DNA of 64,000 nt from Hydnum rufescens UP504. Lineage: Eukaryota > Basidiomycota > Agaricomycetes > Cantharellales > Hydnaceae. The notes beneath the pieces were generated by a model that was not told the DNA's origin, did no database searches, and worked only from the letters and a program-made list of their open reading frames with translations. Location: assembly GCA_014904985.1 (NCBI GenBank), contig MU128959.1, positions 133,080 through 197,079 on the forward strand, given 5' to 3'. Position numbers and translations under genes: made by a program. This document shows, piece by piece, positions 1 to 10,239 of this stretch (the stretch's first letter is position 1; each line of letters starts with the position of its first letter).

Positions 1-979
1 TGGTCACCCACCCACCCACAGCAGCACATTGTACAGAATCGAAGAGCCGGAATCGCAGACGCGCCGAAATCGGGGATATCCCCCAGTGTTTTTTCTGATG
101 ATAGATGATATTAGGTCTCTGGATATAAATGGGCGGTGGATGAACCTCCAGCCAGCCTTAGCCAGAAGATGCATTTGGCGCTCTTTAAAGAGAACGTCCA
201 AGATGTTGCACATGGAGAAATAAAATATCAAAGCATCGGCTACTAACAAAAGGCCCGCACGAGTTCATCACCTCCTCGCATCCCTCCAGATAATAGATCA
301 GTGGATGAGCCGATTTCCCCAAGGCTCTCTGATGAAGCAGGAAAAACAATTCATGTTTTGGCGAGATAGGTTGGTATCGATCGTCTGTTCATTATTAGCC
401 ACAAGATGGTATGGGTCGGCAGGCAGGGGGAAATTACGTCGGGGAATTTGCAGCATTGCCATGTTGAGGCCACACACCGAGCACATATATTATGTAATAC
501 CATCGATATACTGTATTCGGTAATGTTGGCTTTGACGCATCTAATGTATCGCTGTCGGCGTTGCGTCTGAGAGGGAAGGTCTTGGCCTCTTTGTTGGTAC
601 ACTGCCGCACTAAATCGGGATTGCAGGAATCGGCAGGTGAAGTCGGGTGGTCATTGACATCCGATGTTGAACTGCCAGTCATCCCGGGAAGAGTCAGCTA
701 CGCCGATGGCGAACTTGGGAAGGTCCAGACGCAAAAATGGATATTGCTAGTCTTAGTGTTAGAGCCTTGAGGTGGTGCACCACCTTCACGGAGTGTGCAA
801 ACTGCCCGAAAAGAAGGGCCCACCACTAATTGCGGGGTCCTCTGTGCGACCGCCTCCTATAGAGTTTCTTCTTCTTCTTCCTCCTCTTCTTCTGTTGGAA
901 TTGGGGATGGGCGAGCTCTAACGCTCATCGCTTAGTCAGCGTATCCTTCTAGATAGTTTGCGGGATGTACCGAAGTTCC
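1..979. other. Gene-free left end with TTC-rich microsatellite
   Basis: No recognisable gene. Short open frames on both strands have no family features. A TTC/TCC-rich simple repeat lies at about 866-893. There is no telomere repeat at the left end, so the window edge is not a visible chromosome end. Confidence 0.5.
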
Positions 980-1475
980 CTCAAGCGTTTGCTTGAGCTT
1001 AGTCTTGTTACCAGACCGAGTTCACTCGGTCTGGTGAAACGGGGAGATCCGAAGGCGGGCACGATGCTTCCGCTACAGCCAATCAGAAAAAGTTTTGACC
1101 GGTGTTTGCCGGCGCTTTCAGTTGGGTATGCGACGATCGCCTTACCAATTATGGGAGGTATTAGTCACGGGCTCTACCTTGCTTAGTAGTATGTGGGTGG
1201 TGCGTTGATATCGAAGGCCGAATAGACCAGGAATCGGCAGCAAAGAACTCAAGTGACATCTATACGCTCACCAGCCCACTGATGAGGTCCAGCAAAATTG
1301 AAACTACGATAGGCATAATAATGATTGCCAGTCAAAAACCAACTGAAAGTTTCGGCAAACACCGGTCAAAACTTTTTCTGATTGGCTGGAGCGGAAGCTT
1401 CGTGCCCGCGCCTTCGGAACTCCCCATTGTACCAGATCGAGCTCACTCGGTCTGGTTACGAGACTAGTCTCGTTC
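980..1475. repeat. Fold-back (inverted-repeat) element with nested palindromes
   Basis: Two arms of about 130 bp, roughly 990-1124 and 1337-1475, are imperfect reverse complements of each other. The best-matching stretch is the block containing AGCCAATCAGAAAAAG and its mirror at about 1365-1390. The arms are separated by about 210 bp of unrelated sequence. Each arm carries a smaller palindrome: 1010-1035 has 12-nt perfect arms around a 2-nt loop, with a diverged mate at 1431-1456. The right arm also has a perfect 16-bp palindrome at 1458-1473, and the left edge has a 7-bp hairpin at 980-997. No coding capacity is seen. It resembles a non-autonomous fold-back or MITE-like element; I see no clear target-site duplication, so its exact ends are uncertain. 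Confidence 0.65.
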
Positions 1476-1799
1476 CTCACTGTCTCTGTCAGCTAGATAA
1501 TCTCCCGTCTGTAGTCACGGCTAGGTGGGTTAAAAGATCCAGGTTGAATGGACTGGAGCCTCGGAGCGTGGGACGTATACTACAGCCCAAGGCGCGACCG
1601 AGTCGTGTAGACCCGCGACTGATGAACCCCCCAGCGCCTGGCGACACACGGGAGGCGATAATTCATCGAGGACATAACAAGGAAAGTTGAGGTTAATGTA
1701 TAACAAAGGTAACGTCAACAACGAGGCACTGCGAGTCACCCCGTACCCGCAGACGATAACAACGGATATCCAGATCCAAGATCCCCTAGACCATCCTTC

Positions 1800-1931
1800 A
1801 TCTGTCCTCTGCAGGTAACGTTCAAAGGCATCCGACTTCCAACGGCCCTGGATTCTGAACAAGTGGATGGAGAGGCCCCGCCAAAGATGCTCGGTTACAC
1901 CACCAATGCAAAAAACTGGGGCCATATATGG
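1800..1931 (-). pseudogene. Relic of tyrosine recombinase C-terminal domain (Crypton-like)
   Basis: A minus-strand frame contains IGGVTEHLWRGL followed by IQGRWKSDAFERYLQ. This spacing and wording match the C-terminal catalytic part of eukaryotic tyrosine recombinases of the Crypton type, where an H-x-x-R-IGG block precedes a G-R-W-x-S-x-AF-x-RY block. Here the first block reads VFCIGG, so the usual arginine is replaced and the upstream histidine is missing. The rest of the catalytic domain is not recoverable, since upstream frames are closed by stops. I infer an inactive transposon fragment. It lies about 330 bp from the fold-back element at 980-1475. A chance match is possible but unlikely given the two ordered blocks. 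Confidence 0.5.
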
Positions 1932-2159
1932 CTGGGAGCCCTGCCTGTGAGAAAACCTCGGTGCACCTCAATAAAAACTGTCTTCGTCATGGCAAGTCAG
2001 CCAGAATCTGTTCTATAGGTGAAAGGTGGGCAGACAGGGGTAAATCTGCATCAGAGAGCAGATGATGCTCTATCGCTAGGACTGTGCAGGCGTCGTCTGA
2101 TTATTACATGGTTCGACACCAGAGACTCTTTTCACTAAAATATAATAGATACTACCATC

Positions 2160-3660
2160 TTCTCCTTATTTACTTCGGGTTTCCGGGGGCGGACGACAGA
2201 GAAGTAGGAGCCGAGGACCTATTTTCTCCCATTCTAGATAGTAATAATGGTCGGTAAAATAAGAGATTCGTATGGAACTCGTTGCTGCTTACCTTCGTCA
2301 GTGAGTAGGCGCGGCTGAAGAAAAATGCGCTTGTGATGCCTGTCTTTCTCTCCTCACGAAGCGCTGAACGGTTGCATGCGTGATACCATCGGCATCCATG
2401 TTAACTTTGGCATACAATTTCATCATAATTCTAGACGCAAGGAAAGTTAAAACCCAAATTGACGGTATGGAAGAGAAGCTGAAAGGTACTGGAATCCCCT
2501 AAACTGGATAATCGCTGCCTCATCCCCAAAAGGTTCATGGAGCCGCATCCAAGGGGCGATGCTTCCACGTAGCTACAGGCACGACATGATCACAGTTTCC
2601 CAATAGAAGAGACAAAAAAAAACACTGACTTCGGCTCGAACGGAAAAATGTTCTTCCCACTTCTTCACCACTTTGTGCTTTTCGACGACTTTCTTTGCCT
2701 GCCGGAGATCCCTCTGAAGCTTGAGGATATCGGAGGAATCGTAGCCTTCTGCCACGCCCGGTTGTCCCTTTGTATAGCACGACTGACATGACTCGGCTGT
2801 TTTGCGCGTTGTCAACAAACTTCACAAGGAAGGTAATGGAGAGCACACAGTACTCCCTGGGATCGGGTGCAACAAGCCACGAAGACCGTCGTACCCCAAC
2901 GTTGACACCATACCACGTGTTCTTACACAGACAGGATCTTTGGTCCCCAATAGCCTGAAGGATGGTAATCAGACCGTCCTCATCCCAAGGATGATAAGAG
3001 GCACGCACGTAGACCAAAGGCAGTCATGACATGCCCGTAGGACTAAAGTGTATTTCCGTTCAAGGGGACCAGACGCACCACATATCTTGATATACAAGCA
3101 TCGCTTAGGCAGGCCGATCCAAAGAGGCTCTATCACATACCATGCATTTTTTTCCGAATACGAAAATGGCGTACTTGATTTCGCTGATATCTGGAGGACA
3201 ATCGGGAAACCTGGGCTAAGTTTTGTCGGGCGATGCGCCATATCTTGTCATTGTTTCTCACTAGCTGACGAAGAAAGGTGTTGGTGCGAATAATGTGCAG
3301 GACGTCGATGGGTTCATGAAAGCACAAATCTACCGGGGTGGGTGTTGGCGGACTGAAGGTTCAGGAAAAGAAATGGGGAGAAATGGCCCGTGCGTTACCT
3401 CCACGAGAGTCTCCACGGGCAAGTCATTTATTGTAGCAGGTCGTCCGAGCGATGGATGTGTACGTTTCTGATTTGGAGACTTCTTCGTGCTCGTCTTCCG
3501 ACGTCGGGTAGAAGTTACTCCTGTGCATATGGTGACTATTCTGTATGATCCGTCATTGGGCGGACTAACCTTTCCTTCCTACACGACCCATGCTCGTCGA
3601 TTGGGTTGTAACCTAAAGTGAATTCTCGTCCGGCGGTACGTGCCGGATTTGCTTTCCAAC
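2160..3660 (-). pseudogene. Broken F-box gene, copy A
   Basis: Most diverged-looking member, with copy E, of a family of broken genes in the first 12 kb. Reading the minus strand from high to low coordinates gives, in order: an F-box start with INDLPVETL near 3395-3445; a block like the basidiomycete F-box signature around 3130-3330 (R-N-x-DKIWRIARQN, then a GISE-like block, then KKC/WYV); and later conserved blocks near 2600-2760 and 2290-2360 (RFVLQPHPLT-like in sister copies). The blocks are in different frames with stops between them, and introns alone do not repair this. F-box proteins normally act as substrate adaptors of SCF ubiquitin ligases; this copy is probably non-functional. Confidence 0.6.
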
Positions 3661-4007
3661 TCTAGCTGTACATATCTCAGCGCTCTCTTGTATGATTATA
3701 CTCAGTTCCTGGAGCGAGCCACGGAAGACAACCCCTCTCGAAATGACAGGGGTGGATGCCGGCCTCCCGCTCAGGCTAGGATCCGGATGATGAAGAGGGA
3801 GCCCTTACCCTGGAATCATGGTTGACGAAGCTTGAGAACGAGCTTACATATGAAACAATGCGGACCAACCGAACCCTTCTTAGCTAAATAGTGGGTTGAA
3901 AGTAGTGCGTGACAACGGGAGCATATCGACATTCCACAATGAAGCCCCGTAGGAAAAGAGGACTCATCAGCTAGGGGATAGGCGTTAATCAGTGGCAAGG
4001 CGCCAGT
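3661..4007. other. Gene-free stretch downstream of histidine phosphatase
   Basis: Short frames only, nothing recognised. It separates the end of F-box copy A from the stop codon of the minus-strand histidine phosphatase and probably holds that gene's 3' untranslated region. Confidence 0.4.
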
Positions 4008-4848
4008 CTATGTTATGCGATGGTAGCGCTTAAGTGCAGCATCCTCGTCCTCTTCCTCCACAAAAGTGAAAGAGCGAACTAAGGTCAGAGTCAATGCACC
4101 GCATATGTATGCAAGAGTAACCCCCTAGGGAACTTACTTTCGCCATTCTCCCAGATCTATAAAAAGGCACGTATGTGAGACAGATCATGGAGAGTTAGCT
4201 ATCCATACTTACGTCGAGTGGATGTGTGTCAGTGATTACTTGCAAGAAGCCTCCATGAGAGACAACTATGAGAGTGGATAAATCCCCCCATCGAGACATC
4301 AGGAGCATAAATAAACACTTGCCGACGATCTCCCGCTCTGGGCGGGCTCTTAGCCACCTTCGCACCCACTTCGCACGGGCAATTACATTCTCAGGAGCGA
4401 AATCGCCCGCCTTGCCATGCCAATCATCTTCCAGCGCAGAAAAATCGATGCCCTCAAACTCTTCTGTTTTCTCGAGGACCTCACGGCTTTTGCCAGTGTC
4501 ACAAGGCGAATCACTCTCCTCTTGAAGTCGGGACAGAACAATCAGTGGCTGGCCCGCGGCATCCAGGCGCGCTTTGAGTTGCGGGAGCCCGATCAGAGTA
4601 GTTTGGAGCGTGCGAGTGAGAGGAGAAGCAACGAGCAGATTGGCTGTGGTCTGAATGTTGTGCAAAGTGCTCTCGTTGATAAGTTCGGCTTGCTGTTTTC
4701 CAAGCGGAGTCAGGGATGGGTCGCGAATCGACCAATCGGAATTGACATTGTGTTCGGCCTGCAAGACACGTCAGTCTGGAGTCCAGAACTGTTAGACTTA
4801 CTTCACCTGGGTGTGCCGGATCAAGTGGATTAGCCCATCAGGAACCAT
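4008..4848 (-). CDS. Histidine phosphatase (phosphoglycerate mutase-like) family protein
   Basis: Five exons give a 206-residue protein: 4807-4848, 4323-4758, 4213-4265, 4138-4156 and 4008-4078. The active-site start is built across the first intron: LIRHTQ joins AEHN, giving the RHxxAEHN phosphohistidine loop typical of fungal members of this superfamily. Next come DPSLTPLGKQQA, the SPLTRTLQT helix, a QEESDSPCDTG segment, and VVSHGGFLQ with the second catalytic histidine. The end WENGE then RSFTF is usual for the family. Intron 2 (4266-4322) uses a GC donor (gcaagt); it is 57 nt and open, so retention would only insert 19 residues. Exon 4 is just 19 nt. The substrate is unknown, and phosphoglycerate mutase activity itself should not be assumed. 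No frame damage is seen, in contrast to the surrounding repeats. Confidence 0.85.
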
Positions 4849-5206
4849 TCTAGTCTTTGGTTTTGTGCCCAGATGCTCAAGCAACTTTCTCTAGGCCTCT
4901 TATGGTGAAGGATAGCGCGCAGTCAAATGCGCGGCGCGGCACCTGCGACCTGAGAATCTTGTTGAATGGATGAGTTCGGGTGGATGGGGGAGCAAGAACC
5001 GGGATTGATACTCCGGAATCCTCACGATATATACATCGTATTACATAATCAAGTGTGGATTTACTTCCAACAAATCTATTCCGAACCAATCAGAGGCAAC
5101 GGAAACTAGACAGGGCGCTGCGCGGCGCCGACCTCACTTCTACGGACACAATAAGGGGTGGGGGTGGGAGGGGGGTGCCCTGGACAAGAATGGAAACAAG
5201 TGGCTG
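4849..5206. other. Upstream region of histidine phosphatase
   Basis: No gene seen. It contains the probable minus-strand promoter of the histidine phosphatase gene and a G-rich run at about 5155-5177. Confidence 0.35.
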
Positions 5207-5620
5207 GGCTTCAAAAAATTTGCCAAATTCAGGTGTCTTTCAGTGACAACGTAGGTGCAGCCAAGGAACGGGGTCCCAATATAGACACTCGATGCTGATG
5301 ATCTCTGAGGATAGATACAATTTTGTGTATTCCACGTATGTACGTATCTGAATATCTCCAGACTTGTTTCGAAGAATCTGTGGCCAACAGTCATCTTCGG
5401 AGCGGAGTCCAGTTGCCTTTCTCCATGCACGAGGCCAAGCATTGAGCGATGACAAGGCCAGCGGATTAGAAGAAGGTGGGGTAGCTTTTGACTCCATTCG
5501 AGGATCAAAAGTGACTTCTTGTGAGTAGTTGTATGAATTACGGCCACTGTTGTGGTCATACCGAGCCAACTGTACCTAAGTGCAGGAGTCGTACGCGTCC
5601 GCCAATTGACATCTCTCCTG
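5207..5620 (-). repeat. Second repeated block, copy 1 (gene relic of unknown family)
   Basis: This segment shares ordered stretches with 11757-12260, for example around GGAGTCCAG at 5400 versus 12000, and TACGCGTC near 5592 versus the ACGCGT pair at 12213-12227. Minus-strand frames are open for 110-174 codons but no domain is recognised. It lies immediately before F-box copy B, whereas its sister lies immediately after copy E. Probably a diverged fragment of another member of the duplicated segment. Confidence 0.4.
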
Positions 5621-5879
5621 AGCGGGTGTGAGTGGGCTATGGACTCCTTTCCTGTGGAAGTCACGACACTTTGGATGGTTTACCCCTACTAATTTGACCA
5701 CTAATTATGTGGCCATCCATAGTGTCATTTTTCGTTTTGGATGTCCCACAGGGGGTATATACGTACTGTTACCTAAATGTATCAATTTCATCCAGTGGCC
5801 CTTCATTTCTTTTTAAATATTGTTTCACGCCTGAGATAGTTTTCGCCAAGATATACATACGACCATCTCTTATTCCTTC

Positions 5880-7072
5880 CTTGCCTGTTTACTTCGAGTT
5901 TGCAGGGGTGGGCCAATGATATACATAAGCTGAGGCCTTATTTTCTCCCACTCTAGGCAGTAATAATACTCAGTGAGATAAGAGATGCGGATCGTTGCAT
6001 TACTTGCCTTCGTCGGTGAGTGGATGCGGCTGAAGGACAAAGCGCCTGCGATACCTGTCTTGTTTCTTGATAAAGTGATGTATAGCAGCCTCATCGAGAC
6101 CTTTGACGGTACGCAATCTCCCGATAATTCAATAGGTAAGGAGAGTCAAAATCTAAATTGACGGTATGGAAAAGAAGTTAAAAGGTACTCGTCTTCTCTC
6201 TGCAGGAAAATCCCTGCCTCATCTACATAAGGTTCGTGGATTGCCATCCAATTGCGTATCTTGTCGCGTAGCTACAAGCACGACGTTATCAGTCTCCCAA
6301 TAAAAGAGATCATGACAAAAACACCGACTTGGAATCGAACTTGAAAACGTGATTTCCAATCGTCCACTACTTTGCGCTTTTTGACACCTTCCCTTGCCTT
6401 CCGGGGATCCCTCTGAAGCTTGAGGATATCCGAACAATCATAGATATAGTCATATACAAGCCACCCTCCATACCACCACTCCTCCATGATGTTTGCTTTC
6501 TCCGTCGTCAGCAAGTTTCACCAGGTGATGAAGAGCACACAGTACCTCCTGGCATCAACCCCAAAGACAGGTCGAACTCACTCTCAAGACCATGCCACTT
6601 GTTTTTTCAAGGGCAGGATCTTTCGTCCCCAACAGCCCCAAGGAAAGCAATCAGACCGCCCCCATCTCAACGATGACAAGAGGTACATACTAGACTGAAT
6701 GCAGATATGGCATGCCCATAGGTCAAAATGGTGTTTCGTTCAAGGGGACCAGATGCACCACATATCTTGATATACAAGCTCTGGTTAGGCAGGCCAATCC
6801 AAAGAGACTCTATCACATACCATACATCTTTTTCCGAATACGAAAATGCCGTACTTGAGTTCACTAATACCTGGAGGACAATCGGGGAAATCTGGACCTA
6901 AGTTTTGTCGGGCGATGCGCCATATCTTGTCATGGTTCCTCACTAGCTGACAAAGAAAGGTATTGGTGCGAGTAATGTGCACGACATCCATGGGCTTCAT
7001 GTAACTACAGATCTATTAGGGTGTCTGAAGATTCAGGAAAAGAAATGGATGGAAAGGACCAGTACATCACGT
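5880..7072 (-). pseudogene. Broken F-box gene, copy B (truncated by assembly gap)
   Basis: Same block order as copy A on the minus strand. The DKIWRIARQN block and the following PDCPPGISELKY and KRCMVCDR motif, typical of basidiomycete F-box proteins, are visible at about 6790-6945. Downstream blocks are at 6270-6510 and 6000-6080. The F-box start would lie just beyond 7060 but is cut by the N run. Stops and frame changes interrupt the reading frame. Copy B is almost identical to copies C and D, differing mainly by small indels. Confidence 0.6.
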
Positions 7073-7097
7073 NNNNNNNNNNNNNNNNNNNNNNNNN
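7073..7097. other. Assembly gap (25 N)
   Basis: Exactly 25 unspecified bases. The sequence before the gap is the plus-strand version of the F-box relic; the sequence after it is the reverse complement of the same family. The join is therefore a change of orientation as well as a gap. Confidence 0.99.
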
Positions 7098-8690
7098 GCG
7101 ATTATGAAATCATCCATTCAGGTAGCGCTACCCCTGTGGATGGGACATTCAACACGAAAAATAACAAGGGCCCCAGGAGAACGAATCCGGCATGTACCGT
7201 TGGACGAGAATAAATATGAGGTCTAACTATCTGCACTTTAGGTTACAACCCCATCGACGAGTATGGGACGTGTAGGAGGAAAAGGTTCGTCAGCCCAATG
7301 TATGGATCATGCGCGAGAATAGTCACCATATGCACAGGTGCGGCTTCTACCCGACGTCGGAAGACGAGCACGAAGAAGTCTCCAAATCAGAAACCCACAC
7401 ATCGGTCGTTCGGACAACCTGCTACGATAAACGACTTGCCCGTGGAGACACTCCTGGAGGTGATGTACTGGTCCTTCCATCCATTTCTTTCCTGAATCTT
7501 CAGACACCCTAATAGATCTGTAGTTACATGAAGCCCATGGATGCCGTGCACATTACTCGCACCAATCCTTTCTTCGTCAGCTAGTGAGGAACCATGACAA
7601 GATATGCGCATCGCCGACAAAACTTCGGTCCAGATTTCCCCGATTGTCCTCCAGGTATTAGCGAACTCAAGTACGCCATTTTCGTATTCGGAAAAAGATG
7701 CATGGTATGTGATAGAGTCTCTTTGGATTGGCCTGCCTAAACAGAGCTTGTATATCAAGATATGTGGTGCATCTGGTCCCTTGAACGAAAACACCATTTT
7801 GACCCACGGGCATGCCATATCTGCATTCAGTCTAGGTATGTACCTCTTGTCATCGTTGAGATGGGGGCGGTCTGATTGCTTTCGTTGGGCTGTTTGGGAC
7901 GAAAGATCCTGCCCTTGCAAAAACAAGTGGCATGGTCTTGAGAGTGAGTTCGACCTGTCTTTGGGGTTGATGCCAGGAGGTACTGTGTGCTCTTCATCAC
8001 CTGGTGAAACTTGCTGACGACGGAGAAAGCAGACGTCACAGAGGAGTGGTGGTATGGAGGGGGCTCGTATATGACTATATTTATGATTGTTCGGATATCC
8101 TCAAGCTTCAGAGGGGGTCCCGGAAGGCAAGGGAAGTGTCAAAAAGCGCAAAGTAGTGGACGATTGGAAATCACGTTTTCAAGTTCGATCCCAAGTCGGG
8201 TTTTTGTCATGATCTCTTTTATTGGGAGACTGATAACGTCGTACTTGTAGCTACACGACAAGATACGCAATTGGATGGCAACCCGCGAACCTTATGTAGA
8301 TGAGACAGGGATTTTCCTGCAGAGAGAAGACGAGTACCTTTTAACTTCTTTTCGATACCGTCAATTTAGATTTTGACTCTCCTTACCTATAGAATTATCA
8401 GGAGATTGCGTACCGTCAAAGGTCTCGATGAGGCTGCTATACATCACTTTATCAAGAAACAAGACAGGTATCGCAGGCGCTTTGTCCTTCAGCCGCATCC
8501 ACTCACCCGACGAAGGCAAGTAATGCAACGATCCCATCTCTTATCTCACTGGGTATTATTACTGCCTAGAGTGGGGAAAATAAGGCCTCAGCTTATGTAT
8601 ATCACTGGCCCACCCCTGCAAACTCGAAGTAAACAGGCAAGGGGGAATAAGAGATGGTCGTATGTATATCTTGGCGAAAACTAACTCAGC
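7098..8690 (+). pseudogene. Broken F-box gene, copy C (inverted)
   Basis: Here the F-box relic reads on the plus strand. INDLPVETLLEVMYW, a good F-box helix-1 motif, is encoded at about 7425-7470, preceded by a basic stretch. A signature block follows at about 7615-7735 (PPGISELKYAIFVFG then RCMVC, in alternate frames), then later blocks at 8010-8250 and 8400-8520 (RFVLQPHPLTRR). Several frames must be combined, so no single protein is encoded. The copy is the mirror image of copies B and D, down to shared intergenic sequence at both ends. Confidence 0.6.
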
Positions 8691-10205
8691 CTTATTTTCC
8701 CCACTCTAGTCAGTAATAATACCAGTTTTTTGAGATAAGAGATGCAGATCGTTGCATTACTTGCCTTCGTCGGTGAGTGGATGCGCTGAAAGGACAAAGC
8801 GCCTGCGAATACCTGTCTTGTTTCATTGGATAAAGTGATGTATAGCAGGCCTCATCGAGACCTTTGGACGGTACGCAATCTCCTGATAATTCTATAGGTA
8901 AGGAGAGTCAAAATCTTAAATTTGGACGGATCGAAAAGAAGTTAAAAGGTACCTCGTCTTCTCTCTGCAGGAAAATCCCTGTCTCATCTTACATAAGGTT
9001 CGCGGGTTGCCATCCAATTGCGTATCCTTGTCGTTTAGCTACAAGTACGAGTTATCAGTTCTTTCCCAATAAAAGAGATCATGACAAAAACACCGACTTG
9101 GATCGAACTTGAAAACGTGATTTCCAATCGTCCACTACTTTGCGCTTTTTGACGACTTCCCTTGCCTTCCGGGACCCCTCCGAAGCTTGAGGATATCCGA
9201 ACAATCATAATATAGTCATATACGAGCCACCCTCCATACCACCACTCCTCCAGTGATGTTGCTTTCTCCGTCGTCAGCAAGTTTCACCAGGTGATGAAGA
9301 GCACACAGTACCTCCTGGCATCAACCCCAAAGACAGGTCGAACTCACTCTCAAGACCATGCCACTTGTTTTTGCAAGGGCAGGATCTTTCGTCCCCAACA
9401 GCCCGAAGGAAAGCAATCAGACCGCCCCCATCTCAACGATGACAAGAGGTACATACCTAGACTGAATGCAGATATGGCATGCCCATAGGGTCAAAATGGT
9501 GTTTTCGTTCAAGGGGACCAGATGCACCACATATCTTGATATACAAGCTCTGTTAGGCAGGCCAATCCAAAGAGACTCTATCACATACCATAGCATCTTT
9601 TTCCGAATACGAAAATGGCCGTACTTGAGTTCACTAATACCTGGAGGACAATCGGGGAAATCTGGACCTAAGTTTTGTCGGGCGATGCGCATATCTTGTC
9701 ATGGTTCCTCACTAGCTGACGAAAGAAAGGGATTGGTGCGAGTAATGTGCACGGACATCCATGGGCTTCATGTAACTACAGATCTATTAGGGTGTCTGAA
9801 GATTCAGGAAAAGAAATGGATGGAAAGACCAGTACATCACCTCCAGGAGTGTCTCCACGGGCAAGTCGTTTATCGTAGCAGGTTGTCCGAACGACCGATG
9901 TGTGGGTTTCTGATTTGGAGACTTCTTCGTGCTCGTCTTCCGACGTCGGGTAGAAGCCGCACCTGTGCATATGGTGACTATTCTCGCGCATGATCCATAC
10001 ATTGGGCTGACGAACCTTTTCCTCTACACGTCCCATACTCGTCGATGGGGTTGTAACCTAAAGTGCAGATAGTTAGACCTCATATTTATTCTCGTCCAAC
10101 GGTACATGCCGGATTCGTTCTCCTGGGGCCCTTGTTATTTTTCGTGTTGAATGTCCCATCCACAGGGGTAGCGCTACCTGAATGGATGAATTTCATCCAA
10201 TCGCC
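8690..10205 (-). pseudogene. Broken F-box gene, copy D
   Basis: Minus-strand copy nearly identical to B and, inverted, to C. Compared with B it carries many one-base insertions or deletions, for example near 8775, 8810, 8850 and 8920, rather than substitutions. It contains the complete F-box start (INDLPVETL near 9840-9880) that copy B lacks. The indel-rich difference pattern looks more like uncorrected read error than evolutionary divergence. Confidence 0.55.
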
Positions 10206-10239
10206 ATTCATCTATATACACGTTGTTTGACACTGAGAT

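Larger units (their letters stand above)
7098..10205. repeat. Large inverted repeat (palindrome) formed by copies C and D
   Basis: Left arm about 7098-8585 and right arm about 8690-10205 are reverse complements with a spacer of about 105 bp. Both outer ends reach the same sequence, GGTAGCGCTACC with its flanks, at about 7122 and 10167. Together with forward copy B before the N run, the order is forward, gap, inverted, forward. It could be a real palindromic duplication or a chimeric or fold-back long-read artefact. Confidence 0.7.

Noticed and set aside
6977..7213. Open frame running through the N gap
   Set aside because: It contains unknown residues and crosses a join where sequence orientation flips.
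9466..9993. 175-codon plus-strand frame in copy D
   Set aside because: Opposite strand to the recognisable F-box blocks; it matches them only as a reverse-strand shadow.
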